Below, piece by piece: positions 50,983 to 60,808 of a stretch of DNA of 64,000 nt. This DNA comes from Amniculibacterium aquaticum (GTDB lineage: Bacteria > Bacteroidota > Bacteroidia > Flavobacteriales > Weeksellaceae). The first letter of the stretch is position 1. Every line of letters begins with the position of its first letter. The stretch lies in contig NZ_REFA01000001.1 of NCBI RefSeq assembly GCF_003852705.1, forward strand, positions 186,001 through 250,000, given 5' to 3'. Under the pieces are notes generated by a model. It was not told where the DNA came from. It searched no databases and saw only the letters and a program-made list of their open reading frames with translations. The position numbers and the translations under genes were made by a program.

Positions 50983-52911
50983 ATGCGAAGTTTATTTTTA
51001 ATATTCTTATTGGTTTCCAATCTTATTTTTTCACAAATCGTAAAGCCTAATAATAAAGTTACAGAAGTAGATCAAGATACTTTGGTTGTTAATTCAGGTA
51101 AAAACGATTCTCTCAAAATTTTTAATCCGACCATTTCGGATTACCGTTTTCAGACTCAGTTTTCAGAAAAAAAAGTTTTTGATACTTTGCTGACTCATGA
51201 CAAGTCGTACTCCTTTTCACAATACACCAATCACGATAATTTTGGTGCAATACAATATGCCAACATCGGTTCTGGATACAATTCTTTAACCTACAATTGG
51301 AATGGGCAGTACGACCTTTCTCTTATGCCAACCAATAAATCGTACGGAATTGTAGCGGCGGATCAAGTAAAATATTACGATGTGAAAACACCAACTACGG
51401 CTTTTGTATTCCATAACGGTATTAGCAACGGTGCTTCTTTGTATTCTACTTATACCCAAAATATAGGTAAACGATTCAATTTTGCAATTGATTATTTTGG
51501 ACTACGATCACAAGGGGCTTATCAAAAATCTTTGGCCGTAAATAACAATACAACAATTTCCACCCATTATATTTCCAAAAATAACCGTTACGAATTGTTT
51601 GGACATTTCATTCATCAAAACATAACCAATCAAGAAAACGGAGGGATAACTAACGAATATGATTTGCTCTACCAAGCGGGAAATTCTGAGATCAGCAACA
51701 GACAGACCATACCGGTTAATTTTTCGGACTCGTATTCCCGATTTGCGTACAGAAGATATTATCTCAGTCATCAATTGGCATTGTTTGATATTGCACGATT
51801 TCCTTTCAAGATCAACCATACTTTTTCCAATCAAAGCAACAAGTATTACTACGAAATGTCATCGGCCGATTTAAGTCTTTTTTCTGATGCCATAGACCAT
51901 AAAAACAATTCGTCCAAGAAGTTTTCTGATAATTTAAGCAACAGCATTTCTTTGTTGTACGATGCCGAAAAGTTTAAATTGGATGCGGGGATACGACATC
52001 AGCTCATTCGTTTAGGAACCAATAACGAAGCTTTGTTGGGAAATCCCATGTTGCCGGAATATCGCGAGAACCGCTTGGGGCTTGTCGGAAATTTAAAGTA
52101 TAAATTTTCTGATGTATTTTCTCTTGCTTCAAAATTAGAATTGTCCAAAGGATCTGTTTTTGGAAATTATATTTTATCGCAAAACTCTTTGTTTATTCAA
52201 CCCATCAAAGACTATACACTTCATGCTTTTGCCAATTTCAAATCCTCGGCTCCGGGCTTTAATTATTTAGTAAATTCATCTCCCGTATTGTCGTACAATT
52301 TCCAAATGCCCTTTTTTCAGAATGAAAATGCACTGTCTTTTGGTGGTGAATTGGGTATGAAATTCTGGCAAACAAAGTTTTTTGCTAAATACCACAGAAT
52401 AGAAAATTATACTTATCTAAACCGTTTTTATCAACCCGAACAAAGTTCAGAAGCCGTAGGCATTGCCCAACTCGGAGGTGAGACTACCATGAACTACGGT
52501 CGCTTTTTCCTGAATACCCGTTTGCAATTTCAACAAAACAGCTCTGGAAAAGACATGCTGCCACTTCCTAATTTTTTAGGAAGAGCCAATTTTTTCTATC
52601 AATCCAGAGCATTCAAGGATAAAGCTGAAATACAAACAGGAATAAAAGTGTACTATTTCAGTAAATTCAATTCCAGAGAATTTTCGCCCATTTTAAATGA
52701 ATATGCTTTGCCGGGACTTACTTCTTTTGCAATTGGAGGACAACCCATTGTCGATGCATATTTTAATTTTAAAGTAAAAAAAATGTTCTTCTTTATCGAA
52801 GGTCAGCATCTTACCACCTTGATCAGTCCTAACAAAGTTTATGCAGCGCCACATTATCCGTTTTACGATTTTCGTTTGAATTTAGGTATTGTGTGGTATT
52901 TATTTTCCTAA
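50983..52911 (+). CDS. putative outer membrane porin (DUF4289-like)
   Basis: 642 residues. Signal peptide MRSLFLIFLLVSNLIFSQ, then a short linker and a long beta-barrel region rich in alternating aromatic/polar strands (YSFSQYTNHDNFGAIQYANI, AFVFHNGISNGASLYSTYTQN), ending FYDFRLNLGIVWYLFS with a C-terminal aromatic. It matches the putative porin family PF14121 as I remember it, which usually lies near bshC in flavobacteria. bshC starts 9 bp downstream, so the genes are co-transcribed. Substrate unknown. Confidence 0.82.
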   Translation: MRSLFLIFLLVSNLIFSQIVKPNNKVTEVDQDTLVVNSGKNDSLKIFNPTISDYRFQTQFSEKKVFDTLLTHDKSYSFSQYTNHDNFGAIQYANIGSGYNSLTYNWNGQYDLSLMPTNKSYGIVAADQVKYYDVKTPTTAFVFHNGISNGASLYSTYTQNIGKRFNFAIDYFGLRSQGAYQKSLAVNNNTTISTHYISKNNRYELFGHFIHQNITNQENGGITNEYDLLYQAGNSEISNRQTIPVNFSDSYSRFAYRRYYLSHQLALFDIARFPFKINHTFSNQSNKYYYEMSSADLSLFSDAIDHKNNSSKKFSDNLSNSISLLYDAEKFKLDAGIRHQLIRLGTNNEALLGNPMLPEYRENRLGLVGNLKYKFSDVFSLASKLELSKGSVFGNYILSQNSLFIQPIKDYTLHAFANFKSSAPGFNYLVNSSPVLSYNFQMPFFQNENALSFGGELGMKFWQTKFFAKYHRIENYTYLNRFYQPEQSSEAVGIAQLGGETTMNYGRFFLNTRLQFQQNSSGKDMLPLPNFLGRANFFYQSRAFKDKAEIQTGIKVYYFSKFNSREFSPILNEYALPGLTSFAIGGQPIVDAYFNFKVKKMFFFIEGQHLTTLISPNKVYAAPHYPFYDFRLNLGIVWYLFS

Positions 52912-52920
52912 TTTAGTCTC

Positions 52921-54513
52921 GTGAAAGCCTTAGCCCAAATACCATTTCAGAATTTAGAAAGCATCCCAACTCTTGTGAAAGATTTTCTAAACGCAAAGAT
53001 TGAAGAAACTCAATCTTTGGTGTGGAATCATGAAAATATTAAGAATAAAATAGAATCTAAAACTTTAGGTTTTTCACCTTATAATAGAGAAATTCTTTCT
53101 GAAGTTTTGTGCGATCAGCATCAAGATTTATCGTTGAGTGCTTTGCAAAAAGAAAATCTAGATAGGTTATCCAACAAAAATACACTTACCATAACGACGG
53201 GGCATCAGCTTAATTTATTCTCGGGGCCTGTATTTTTTATTTATAAAATTGCGCAGGTTATCAAAAGCACTAACGAGTTGAACAAAATCCATCCCAATCA
53301 TCATTTTGTTCCACTATTTTGGATGGCGACCGAGGATCATGATTTTGAAGAAATCAATCATTTTAAAGCCGAAGGAGAAGTGTTTTCGATTCGAGAAGAA
53401 TCGGGTGGAGCAGTGGGACGAATTCAAGTTTCAGACTTAGATTTTATCCAAAATTTTGAAAATTCTTTTAAAGATAGAAAGTTTGGTGGCGATTTGATAG
53501 ACCTCATGAAGAGTTCCTACAAAGAAGGGGAAACTCTGACCCAAGCAACTCGAAAGTTGGTGCATCAACTTTTTTCCGAATACGGCTTGTTGATGATCGA
53601 TGGCGATGACAAACGATTGAAAGCTCTTATGAAAGAAACTTTTCAAAAGGAGCTAACGGAAAATTTGTTGTATAAAAGTACTCAGAAGACCATCCTTGAT
53701 TTGAAGCAGCACTATGGAAAAGTTCAGGTAAATCCTCGAGAAATCAATTTGTTTTATCTTGAGAAAACCAGAAACCGTATTGAATTTGATGGCGAAAAAT
53801 TTGTGGTGGTAGATACTTCATTACAATTTTCAAAAGAAGAAATTCTTAATGAGCTTAAAAATAATCCTGAAAAATTCAGCCCCAATGCGGTTTTGAGACC
53901 TGTATTTCAGGAAATAATATTACCCAATTTAGCCTACATTGGCGGGAATGCGGAAATTGCCTATTGGTTGGAACTGATCGAATGTTTTAAGTCAATAAAT
54001 TTGGATTTTCCCATTCTGGTCCCTAGAAATTCACTTCTGTTTTTGTCTGAAAAAACTTTAGGGAAAATGCAAAAATTAGGATTAAGTATTGAAGAGGTTT
54101 TGGGAAATAAACAGACGGCAATCAAAACGAAATTATTGTCCAATCATCCGTTGGAATCCTTAATTTCTGAAAAGGAAAATGAACTGAAAACCATTTTTCA
54201 GGAACTTAAATTCCAATCCATTCATACCGATTTTAGCTTTGGACAATTGATTAATGCTGAGGAAATGCGACAAATGAAGTCGTACGATCGTATGAAAAAA
54301 AGACTTTTGAAAGCGGAGAAAATTAAACAACAAGAAAAGGTATCTCGAATAGAAAATGTATTTTCAGAAGTCCATCCTGCCGGTATTTGGCAAGAAAGAG
54401 TTTGGAATTTTTCTGAATTTTATGCCGATTATGGCTCAGAATGGCTTCAGGATTGCTATAACAATATTTCAATTGAAAAATCCGAACTCAATGTTGTTGT
54501 CTATTCATTTTGA
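52921..54513 (+). CDS. bshC: bacillithiol biosynthesis cysteine-adding enzyme BshC
   Basis: 530 residues, GTG start at 52921. Conserved blocks: TTGHQLNLFSGPVFFIYKIAQVI, PLFWMATEDHDFEEINHF, and IGGNAEIAYWLELIECFK, with a C-terminal coiled coil (YDRMKKRLLKAEKIKQQEKV). It adds cysteine to GlcN-malate in the last step of bacillithiol synthesis. BshA and BshB are not in the window. Overlaps nothing; the next gene's promoter lies over its 3' end. Confidence 0.95.
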   Translation: MKALAQIPFQNLESIPTLVKDFLNAKIEETQSLVWNHENIKNKIESKTLGFSPYNREILSEVLCDQHQDLSLSALQKENLDRLSNKNTLTITTGHQLNLFSGPVFFIYKIAQVIKSTNELNKIHPNHHFVPLFWMATEDHDFEEINHFKAEGEVFSIREESGGAVGRIQVSDLDFIQNFENSFKDRKFGGDLIDLMKSSYKEGETLTQATRKLVHQLFSEYGLLMIDGDDKRLKALMKETFQKELTENLLYKSTQKTILDLKQHYGKVQVNPREINLFYLEKTRNRIEFDGEKFVVVDTSLQFSKEEILNELKNNPEKFSPNAVLRPVFQEIILPNLAYIGGNAEIAYWLELIECFKSINLDFPILVPRNSLLFLSEKTLGKMQKLGLSIEEVLGNKQTAIKTKLLSNHPLESLISEKENELKTIFQELKFQSIHTDFSFGQLINAEEMRQMKSYDRMKKRLLKAEKIKQQEKVSRIENVFSEVHPAGIWQERVWNFSEFYADYGSEWLQDCYNNISIEKSELNVVVYSF

Positions 54514-54527
54514 AAGCCTTAATTTTG
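54497..54527 (+). promoter_or_regulatory. promoter of the LysM/binding-protein gene
   Basis: -33 TTG (54497-54499), 20-bp spacer, -7 TAATTTTG (54520-54527), 15 bp before the ATG. It straddles the end of bshC. Confidence 0.6.
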
Positions 54528-54541
54528 TGCTTTATAAAAAC

Positions 54542-56188
54542 ATGAGAAAAAAAATATTCACCGTAGCATTATCAACCCTATTTGTTGGACTTTTTGCCCA
54601 ACAGACACATGCGGTATCCCAAGGGGATACGGCATACAGTATTGCAAAAAAATACGGAATTACGCTGGACGACCTTTTAAAACTGAACCCTTCTATAAAA
54701 GATGGAAAAGTGAATTTGGGCGATGTTCTTACGGTGAATTCTAAATCAAAACCTTCGGGGAATATAAAATCCGATTCGGATTTGGGAATCATCATCATTC
54801 AGCCCAAACAAACGCTATACGGAATTTCAAAGAAATTTAAAGTTTCTGAAAGCGATATTAAAAAATACAACCCACAACTAGAAACAGAAGGTTTAAAAAT
54901 AGGAGCTCAATTGAAGCTTCCTATGAACAAAATCAAAAAATACGGCGATCCGCAAGAAGTATTTGTTCCTGTTGCAGCAACACCGGTTTCTGTAAACACT
55001 TCAGTTTCACCAAAAGATGAGTTTGCGACTTATACCGTAGAATCTGGTGATACCATTTTTTCTTTGGTAAATAAATTCGGTTCCAGCATCGATGAACTTT
55101 TAGCATGGAATCCATCGTTGTCTCAAGGCTTAAAAGCTGGGATGAATCTGAAAGTTAGAAAACTGGATGTGGCGTATAAAAAGAAAAGTGGTGATGCACT
55201 TGGTGTAGTTTTGATGTTGCCGTTTGGATACAACTCCAACGACTCTAAATACAGAGCGATGTCTCTAGAGTTTTTAAAAGGGGCAAAATTAGCAATAGAA
55301 AGAAATGCAAAATCCGGTCAAAAATTAGATGTTATAGTGGTTGATGCCGGAAATGAACAGAGTTTTAAAAATTCACTTTCTCAGATCAATGTCAACAACA
55401 CCGATTTGATGATCGGTCCTTTTTTCAAGTCCAGTATTTTAGAAGCTTTGGAATTTGTAGGGGATAAAAAAATTCCGATCGTGTCTCCATTTGCCAACTC
55501 AGAAGATTTATACGATTATAACAATCTGATTATTGTTGAAACCAACGATAAAGTCTATGCCGACAAGATCAACGAAGAGGTGGAAAAAGTATATTCCAAC
55601 CAAAAAATTTATATTTTAGCAGGTAACGATCCCGGAAACGCACAGTACATTCGTGCTCAGTTGGAGAAAAAATTAAAAAATGCGGTCGTAAGTATTGTTA
55701 AATCAGCGGACGACATCAAGATCGATAAGAATATGATGACCGGACAACCGGCTCCCATCATTGCTATTTTATCAGATCCTCAACAAATTTCTGGCGAAGC
55801 CTTTACCAATCGCATGATACAGTTGTCCAAAGAATCTACGGGGAATAAAGCATTCAGCATGTATTATTCTTCTAGTTTTGAGAAGAAAATTGACGATTTG
55901 TCTCAGGTGAATCTCGTGTATCTTATTGATAGAAAAATTAATACGGATGGGACTTTTGAAAAAGAAATCCTAGCCGATTACAAAGCTAAATACTGTACAA
56001 CACCATCCAAATACGCCATCATAGGTTTTGATGTGGTGAACGATATGTTAAGCCGTGAGAACAAATCCGGTGAACTATTTAAGCAAATAACGAAGGTACA
56101 AACTCAATTGGCAACCAAGTTTGAATTTGTAAAAGCTAAAAACAATGGCGCTTTTATCAATACGGGGTTCAGAGTGGTAAGGTATTGA
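54542..56188 (+). CDS. LysM-repeat protein with periplasmic-binding-protein-like domain
   Basis: 548 residues from the ATG at 54542 (MRKKIFTVALSTLFVGLFAQ, signal peptide). The longer frame from 54356 reads bshC in another phase. Three LysM domains: about 24-65 (VSQGDTAYSIAKKYG), 84-127 (PKQTLYGISKKFK) and 163-205 (VESGDTIFSLVNKFG). From about 219 a type 1 periplasmic-binding fold follows (LMLPFGYNSNDSKYRAMSLEF, VDAGNEQSFK, IGPFFKSSILEAL). LysM implies peptidoglycan binding. Such fusions are frequent in Bacteroidota and their ligand is unknown; LpoA-like roles in cell-wall synthesis are one idea. Confidence 0.88.
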   Translation: MRKKIFTVALSTLFVGLFAQQTHAVSQGDTAYSIAKKYGITLDDLLKLNPSIKDGKVNLGDVLTVNSKSKPSGNIKSDSDLGIIIIQPKQTLYGISKKFKVSESDIKKYNPQLETEGLKIGAQLKLPMNKIKKYGDPQEVFVPVAATPVSVNTSVSPKDEFATYTVESGDTIFSLVNKFGSSIDELLAWNPSLSQGLKAGMNLKVRKLDVAYKKKSGDALGVVLMLPFGYNSNDSKYRAMSLEFLKGAKLAIERNAKSGQKLDVIVVDAGNEQSFKNSLSQINVNNTDLMIGPFFKSSILEALEFVGDKKIPIVSPFANSEDLYDYNNLIIVETNDKVYADKINEEVEKVYSNQKIYILAGNDPGNAQYIRAQLEKKLKNAVVSIVKSADDIKIDKNMMTGQPAPIIAILSDPQQISGEAFTNRMIQLSKESTGNKAFSMYYSSSFEKKIDDLSQVNLVYLIDRKINTDGTFEKEILADYKAKYCTTPSKYAIIGFDVVNDMLSRENKSGELFKQITKVQTQLATKFEFVKAKNNGAFINTGFRVVRY

Positions 56189-56237
56189 TACCTTTAAAAT
56201 AAACAACTAAAAACCTATAAAACATTCAATTATATTT

Positions 56238-57113
56238 ATGAAAGCACTAATATTTCCTGGTCAAGGTTCTCAGTTCGTAGGAATGGGAAAGGAATTGTAC
56301 GATTCCAGAAAAGATGTAAAGGATTTGATGCAAGCAGCAAATGAGATCTTAGGCTTCGATATACTTTCCATCATGTTCTCCGGATCAGACGAAGATCTTA
56401 AAAGAACCGAGGTAACGCAACCGGCTATATTTTTACACTCTGTAGCTGCTCTAAAAGCAGTGAATGGACTGGGTGCCGAAATGGTTGCAGGGCATTCTTT
56501 GGGAGAGTTTTCTGCTTTGGTTGCAAACGGAGTTCTTTCTTACGAAGACGGATTGAAGCTGGTGGCAGCAAGAGCTAAAGCCATGCAGGAAGCTTGCGAT
56601 GCCAATCCGAGTTCTATGGCTGCAATCCTAGGATTGGCCGATGAAAAAGTGGAAGAAATTTGTGCTTCTGTTGATGGTATTGTGGTTCCGGCAAATTACA
56701 ACTGCCCAGGTCAGTTGGTAATTTCAGGTGAAACAAAAGCTGTGGAATTGGCTTGTGAAAAAATGAAAGAAGCCGGTGCAAAAAGAGCTTTGTTGCTTCC
56801 TGTGAATGGGGCTTTTCATTCTCCTTTGATGATGCCCGCACAAGAAAAATTGGCCATTGCCATAGAAAATACAAAGTTTAGAAATGCAACCATCCCGGTG
56901 TATCAAAACATAACTACAACAGCCGTTTCTGATCCTGAACAGATAAAACAAAACCTGATTAAACAATTGACAGGGCCTGTGAAATGGACTCAAACTGTTC
57001 AAAATATGATTGCCGATGGTGCAATTAATTTTGTAGAAGTAGGACCTGGAAAAACACTGCAAGGTCTTGTGAAAAAGATCAACTCAGAAGCAGTATTGTC
57101 TTCAGCAATTTAA
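56238..57113 (+). CDS. fabD: malonyl-CoA:ACP transacylase FabD
   Basis: 291 residues. MKALIFPGQGSQFVGMG (GQGSQ oxyanion-hole loop), AGHSLGEFSALV with catalytic Ser87, and VNGAFHSPLMMPA with the partner His near residue 195. It loads malonyl groups onto acyl carrier protein for fatty-acid elongation. Normal length. It lies 49 bp after the LysM gene and ends at a strong hairpin. Confidence 0.96.
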   Translation: MKALIFPGQGSQFVGMGKELYDSRKDVKDLMQAANEILGFDILSIMFSGSDEDLKRTEVTQPAIFLHSVAALKAVNGLGAEMVAGHSLGEFSALVANGVLSYEDGLKLVAARAKAMQEACDANPSSMAAILGLADEKVEEICASVDGIVVPANYNCPGQLVISGETKAVELACEKMKEAGAKRALLLPVNGAFHSPLMMPAQEKLAIAIENTKFRNATIPVYQNITTTAVSDPEQIKQNLIKQLTGPVKWTQTVQNMIADGAINFVEVGPGKTLQGLVKKINSEAVLSSAI

Positions 57114-57123
57114 AATAAGAACA

Positions 57124-57150
57124 GAAAACCACAGGAAAATTGTGGTTTTT
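57124..57150 (+). terminator. intrinsic terminator after fabD
   Basis: AAAACCACA / TGTGGTTTTT with a loop of about 7 nt and a T-rich tail. Confidence 0.85.
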
Positions 57151-57164
57151 CTCTTTATATACTC

Positions 57165-58073
57165 ATGATTCAGTCTCCTATTTTTTCTCCCGGCAAACTT
57201 TTATTAACATCAGAGTACTTCGTTTTGGATGGAGCACTTGCTTTGGCTGTTCCTACAAAAGCCGGACAGGAAATGGTGGTTCGAGTTATGGAAGACCAAG
57301 CTTCTTTTATTTTTTGGGAAGCCCATCATCAAAATAGACCATGGCTAAAAGCCGTTATTGACTTCACGACTTGGGAAATAATTGAAACGAACGATGTGGT
57401 TTCGGCTGAATTTGTGAAAAAAACCTTGCAAAATGTTGAATTTTTGAGAGGAGGTATTTTCGAAAAAGGTAATTCGTACCACTTTAAAACCAACCTTCAG
57501 TTTCCATCCAATTATGGTTTGGGTAGTAGTTCGACTTTGATGACCAATTTGGCAAGTTGGGCCGGAGTTTGTCCTTTTAAACTCAACGAAATATCACTTG
57601 GTGGTAGCGGTTATGATATCGCTGTTGCCGAAAGAAAAACAGCAATTTTATATTCGTGTACACCCAAAAGAGAAATAAAATCTATGGTTTATAAACCGGA
57701 TTTTTATTCTGAACTTATTTTTATTCATCTCAATCAAAAAAAAGACTCTCGTGAGGGCATACGATTGTATCGATCAAAAGAGAAAAGCACCTCTATGATT
57801 GACGAAATGTCTTCTTTAACCAATGAAATTTTGAATGCTAAAAACATGAGTGCATTTTCAAATTTAATGGACATTCATGAAGGGAAAGTCTCTGAGTTTT
57901 TAGGACTAGAAACGGTGAAAAGCAGTCGCTTTTCCGACTGTCCTGTTTTTGTGAAAAGTCTTGGGGCTTGGGGTGGAGATTTTGTCCTTACCCAAAAATT
58001 TGAAGGATACCGGGCATACTTTTCGGACAAAGGATTTGCCGATATCTGGGATTGGGAACAACTAATTTTGTGA
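57165..58073 (+). CDS. GYDIA-family GHMP kinase
   Basis: 302 residues. It begins with IFSPGKLLLTSEYFVLDGALALAVP, as in mevalonate-type kinases. GHMP phosphate loop YGLGSSSTLM lies near residue 118, and the hallmark SGYDIAVAERK near 147 replaces the usual GHMP motif 3 context. The C-terminal ALGAWGGDFVL-type motif (SLGAWGGDFVL) fits GHMP motif 3. Flavobacteria use the mevalonate route, so a role there (mevalonate or phosphomevalonate phosphorylation) is plausible but not shown. It starts 15 bp after the fabD terminator. Confidence 0.9.
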   Translation: MIQSPIFSPGKLLLTSEYFVLDGALALAVPTKAGQEMVVRVMEDQASFIFWEAHHQNRPWLKAVIDFTTWEIIETNDVVSAEFVKKTLQNVEFLRGGIFEKGNSYHFKTNLQFPSNYGLGSSSTLMTNLASWAGVCPFKLNEISLGGSGYDIAVAERKTAILYSCTPKREIKSMVYKPDFYSELIFIHLNQKKDSREGIRLYRSKEKSTSMIDEMSSLTNEILNAKNMSAFSNLMDIHEGKVSEFLGLETVKSSRFSDCPVFVKSLGAWGGDFVLTQKFEGYRAYFSDKGFADIWDWEQLIL

Positions 58074-58102
58074 TTGATAATGTTTTATATCAGTTACAAT
58101 TA

Positions 58103-58134
58103 TTTGCCAATTTAGTGCTTTATTAATATCTTTA
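58103..58134 (+). promoter_or_regulatory. putative promoter of pckA
   Basis: -33 TTTG (58103-58106), 20-bp spacer, -7 TATCTTTA (58127-58134; last base differs from consensus). It gives a leader of about 54 nt. Confidence 0.5.
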
Positions 58135-58194
58135 GAACCTTATTTTTTTAACTATAAATTAATCTAATAATCTGTAAAATACAGAGAAGTAATT

Positions 58195-59796
58195 ATGAAA
58201 AACGACAAAATTATTGATCAGTTGCATCAAATGGGAATTAAAGGATTCCAAGAAGTAGTTTATAATCCTTCATACGAAGAACTTTATCAAGACGAAATCT
58301 CAACAGAAAACCAAGGATACGAAGTAGGTGAATTGACTGAATCTGGAGCGATTTCTGTAAAAACAGGTGTGTTCACAGGGCGTTCTCCTAAAGATAGATT
58401 TATCGTTAAAGATGATGTATCCAAAGATAACATCAATTGGGACGGTAAAGTGAATTTGCCAACTACTCCAGAAGTTTTTGCAGCTTGTAAATCTTTGGTT
58501 ATCGACCAATTGTCAAGTTCAAAAAAATTATATGTTGTAGATACCTATTGCGGTACCAACCCGGATACCCGTCTGAAAGTGAGATTCATTATGGAGGTAG
58601 CTTGGCAAGCACATTTTGTAACCAATATGTTCATTCGTCCTTCCAATTATGAGTTGGAAAACTTTGGAGAACCGGATTTCATCGTTATGAACGGCTCTAA
58701 AACAACGAACCCGAACTGGAAAGAACAAGGATTAAACTCTGAAAATTTCGTAATGTTTAACCTTACCGAAAAAATGCAAATCATCGGCGGTACTTGGTAC
58801 GGTGGTGAAATGAAAAAAGGGATGTTTGCCATGATGAACTATTATCTACCTTTAAAAGGAATGGCTTCTATGCATTGTTCTGCGAATGTAGGTGAAGACG
58901 GCGATGTTGCCCTTTTCTTCGGTCTATCCGGAACAGGTAAGACTACTTTGTCTGCAGATCCTAAAAGATATTTGATCGGTGATGACGAACACGGTTGGGA
59001 TAACAATGGAGTTTTCAACTATGAAGGTGGTTGTTATGCAAAAGTGATCGATCTTTCTGAAGAAAAAGAACCGGATATTTTCCGTGCGATTAAGAGAGAT
59101 GCTTTGCTGGAAAATGTAGTTGTTAATAACGGTGTTGCCGATTACAAAGACGGCTCAATTACAGAAAATACCAGAGTTTCTTACCCAATCTATCACATCA
59201 ACAAGATTGTATTGCCATCCAAAGCGGGACATGCAAAAAAAGTAGTTTACTTATCTGCAGATGCTTTTGGAGTATTGCCTCCGGTTTCTATTTTAAATGA
59301 CGATCAAGCTCAATATCACTTCCTTTGTGGATATACTTCAAAATTAGCGGGTACTGAAAGAGGAATTACAGAACCTCAACCTTCTTTCTCTCCAGCGTTT
59401 GGTGAGGCTTTCTTAACCCTTCACCCAACCATGTACTCTAAAACTTTAATCGGTAAAATGAAAGAGCACGGTGCTAAAGCTTATTTGGTAAACACTGGTT
59501 GGAACGGTACTGGTAAAAGAATTTCTCTAAAAGACACCAGAGCGATTATTGATGCAATCATCGACGGTTCTATCGAGAAAGCAGAAAAAACCATCGTGCC
59601 AATTATGAATTTAGAAATTCCTACAGCGTTGCCAAATGTTTCTGAAGGTATTTTGGATCCAAGAGCAACCTATGCCGATGCTTCTGAGTGGGAAGTGAAA
59701 GCTAAGGATCTTGCAGGAAGATACATTAAAAACTTCGAGCAATATTGCGATAACGAAGAAGGTAAAAGATTGGTTGCAGCAGGTCCTCAACTATAA
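58195..59796 (+). CDS. pckA: phosphoenolpyruvate carboxykinase (ATP)
   Basis: 533 residues, normal length. Motifs: [25 protein letters not shown], phosphate loop [16 protein letters not shown] near residue 243, and the metal-binding [21 protein letters not shown]. It converts oxaloacetate and ATP to phosphoenolpyruvate and CO2, the entry to gluconeogenesis. Monocistronic, with its own promoter and terminator. Codon use is highly regular, in line with strong expression. Confidence 0.97.
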   Translation: MKNDKIIDQLHQMGIKGFQEVVYNPSYEELYQDEISTENQGYEVGELTESGAISVKTGVFTGRSPKDRFIVKDDVSKDNINWDGKVNLPTTPEVFAACKSLVIDQLSSSKKLYVVDTYCGTNPDTRLKVRFIMEVAWQAHFVTNMFIRPSNYELENFGEPDFIVMNGSKTTNPNWKEQGLNSENFVMFNLTEKMQIIGGTWYGGEMKKGMFAMMNYYLPLKGMASMHCSANVGEDGDVALFFGLSGTGKTTLSADPKRYLIGDDEHGWDNNGVFNYEGGCYAKVIDLSEEKEPDIFRAIKRDALLENVVVNNGVADYKDGSITENTRVSYPIYHINKIVLPSKAGHAKKVVYLSADAFGVLPPVSILNDDQAQYHFLCGYTSKLAGTERGITEPQPSFSPAFGEAFLTLHPTMYSKTLIGKMKEHGAKAYLVNTGWNGTGKRISLKDTRAIIDAIIDGSIEKAEKTIVPIMNLEIPTALPNVSEGILDPRATYADASEWEVKAKDLAGRYIKNFEQYCDNEEGKRLVAAGPQL

Positions 59797-59817
59797 AATT
59801 ATCTTATCAATTATAAT

Positions 59818-59847
59818 AAAACCGTTCTCAAAAGAGAGCGGTTTTTT
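59818..59847 (+). terminator. intrinsic terminator of pckA
   Basis: ACCGTTCTC / GAGAGCGGT (one G-U pair), 4-nt loop, T run. Confidence 0.85.
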
Positions 59848-59889
59848 ATTTTGTGGGACAATTTGAGTTGGCATTCTGATTTTCCTTTG

Positions 59890-60303
59890 TTACGAGTGTA
59901 CTAAATTTAAAACAGCCAATCGGTAGCCGTTAAGACCAAAACCGGTAATTACACCGTCCGATTGTGCAGCAGTAACCGATTTTTGCCTGAATTCTTCCCT
60001 TTTGTAGATGTTAGAAATGTGGACTTCAATTTTAGGTTTTTTAATGTTTTTAAGGCCATCTGCTATGGCGTAGGAATAATGTGAATAAGCACCAGGATTG
60101 ATGATTAAGGCGTCGTAATCATCAACATGCAAACGGTTGATAATTTCCCCTTCTATATTTGATTGGAAATAATGAATATTCAAGCTACTAAATTCCTTTT
60201 TTAAAGTTTCTAAAAAACTTTCCATACTTGTGGAGCCGTAGATTTCAGGCTCGCGACTACCTAAGAGATTAAGATTGGGACCGTTGACAATGAGAATATT
60301 CAT
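59890..60303 (-). CDS. aroQ: type II 3-dehydroquinate dehydratase
   Basis: 137 residues. MNILIVNGPNLNLLGSREPE, catalytic Tyr22 (IYGST), YDALIINPGAYSHYSYAI, KIEVHISNIYKREEFR with the catalytic His, and a C-terminal GFGLNGYRLAV. It dehydrates 3-dehydroquinate to 3-dehydroshikimate in the shikimate pathway. Convergent with pckA. A -7 box (TATATTTG) lies on the minus strand at 60321-60328, so it is transcribed separately from the tRNA/rpsT unit upstream. Confidence 0.96.
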   Translation of the reverse strand: MNILIVNGPNLNLLGSREPEIYGSTSMESFLETLKKEFSSLNIHYFQSNIEGEIINRLHVDDYDALIINPGAYSHYSYAIADGLKNIKKPKIEVHISNIYKREEFRQKSVTAAQSDGVITGFGLNGYRLAVLNLVHS

Positions 60304-60320
60304 TTTATTTTTTTTTTATT

Positions 60321-60328
60321 CAAATATA
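60321..60328 (-). promoter_or_regulatory. -7 box for aroQ
   Basis: CAAATATA on the plus strand is TATATTTG on the minus strand, 17 bp before the aroQ start and inside the T-rich tail of the upstream terminator. Confidence 0.45.
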
Positions 60329-60334
60329 ATAAAA

Positions 60335-60360
60335 AAACCTTCAGATTGCTCTGAAGGTTT
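60335..60360 (-). terminator. intrinsic terminator after tRNA-Glu (copy 1)
   Basis: AAACCTTCAGA / TCTGAAGGTTT with a 4-nt loop. On the minus strand it is followed by a T run, directly after the tRNA 3' end. Confidence 0.85.
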
Positions 60361-60361
60361 G

Positions 60362-60433
60362 TAGCCCGTAGGGGAATCGAACCCCTCTTACCAGAATGAA
60401 AATCTGAGGTCCTAACCGATAGACGAACGGGCC
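60362..60433 (-). tRNA. tRNA-Glu (anticodon TTC), copy 1
   Basis: 72 nt without CCA. The minus strand begins GGCCCGTTCGTCTATCGG. Anticodon stem TCAGA/TCTGG around loop TTTTCAT gives anticodon TTC; the T arm is AGGGG-TTCGATT-CCCCT. Acceptor GGCCCGT pairs with ACGGGCT (G1-U72 wobble), discriminator A. Its 5' end lies 13 bp after the rpsT stop with no promoter between, so it is probably cut from the rpsT transcript. Confidence 0.95.
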
Positions 60434-60446
60434 GTAGATTTTATAA

Positions 60447-60701
60447 TTACGCTAATTTGTTAACGTGCTTAGTCAATTTACTTTTTAAGTTAGCAGCCTT
60501 ATTCTTGTGAATAATGTTTTTCTTAGCCAACTTATCCAACAAAGAAATTACTTTAGGCAATTGCTCAGTAGCAACTTTTTTGTCCTCTTCATTTCTTAAT
60601 ACTTTCATAGCTGTTCTAGCAGTCTTATGATAATATCTGTTACGCAATCTTTTTACTGCGTTTTGTCTGATTCTCTTTAATGCTGATTTATGATTTGCCA
60701 T
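60447..60701 (-). CDS. rpsT: 30S ribosomal protein S20
   Basis: 84 residues: [20 protein letters not shown], then [12 protein letters not shown] and a Lys-rich helix ending LTKHVNKLA. It binds 16S rRNA and stabilises the 30S subunit. Normal length. It has a near-consensus promoter (60729-60759) and is followed by tRNA-Glu copy 1 in the same direction. Confidence 0.97.
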   Translation of the reverse strand: MANHKSALKRIRQNAVKRLRNRYYHKTARTAMKVLRNEEDKKVATEQLPKVISLLDKLAKKNIIHKNKAANLKSKLTKHVNKLA

Positions 60702-60728
60702 AATTACTTACTGTCTCAATTGTGGTTG

Positions 60729-60759
60729 CAAAGATATAACTTATTTTTTATTCTGCAAA
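60729..60759 (-). promoter_or_regulatory. promoter of rpsT and tRNA-Glu (copy 1)
   Basis: Minus strand: -33 TTTG (60756-60759), 19-bp spacer, -7 TATCTTTG (60729-60736). It is one of the clearest Bacteroidota-type promoters in the window and gives a leader of about 20 nt. Confidence 0.75.
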
Positions 60760-60797
60760 TATTTTTTCAATTTTTTTTTCGATTGAGAAAATATTTG
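60756..60797. repeat. inverted repeat between tRNA-Glu (copy 2) and the rpsT promoter
   Basis: CAAATATTTTTTCAAT / ATTGAGAAAATATTTG (one mismatch) around a short T-rich loop. It may end the tRNA-Glu copy 2 transcript. Its left arm includes the -33 element of rpsT. Confidence 0.6.
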
Positions 60798-60808
60798 AAA
60801 AAACTTAG

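Noticed and set aside
54356-54541. 62-residue N-terminal extension of the LysM protein
   Set aside because: It overlaps bshC in another frame and hides a standard signal peptide that begins at 54542.
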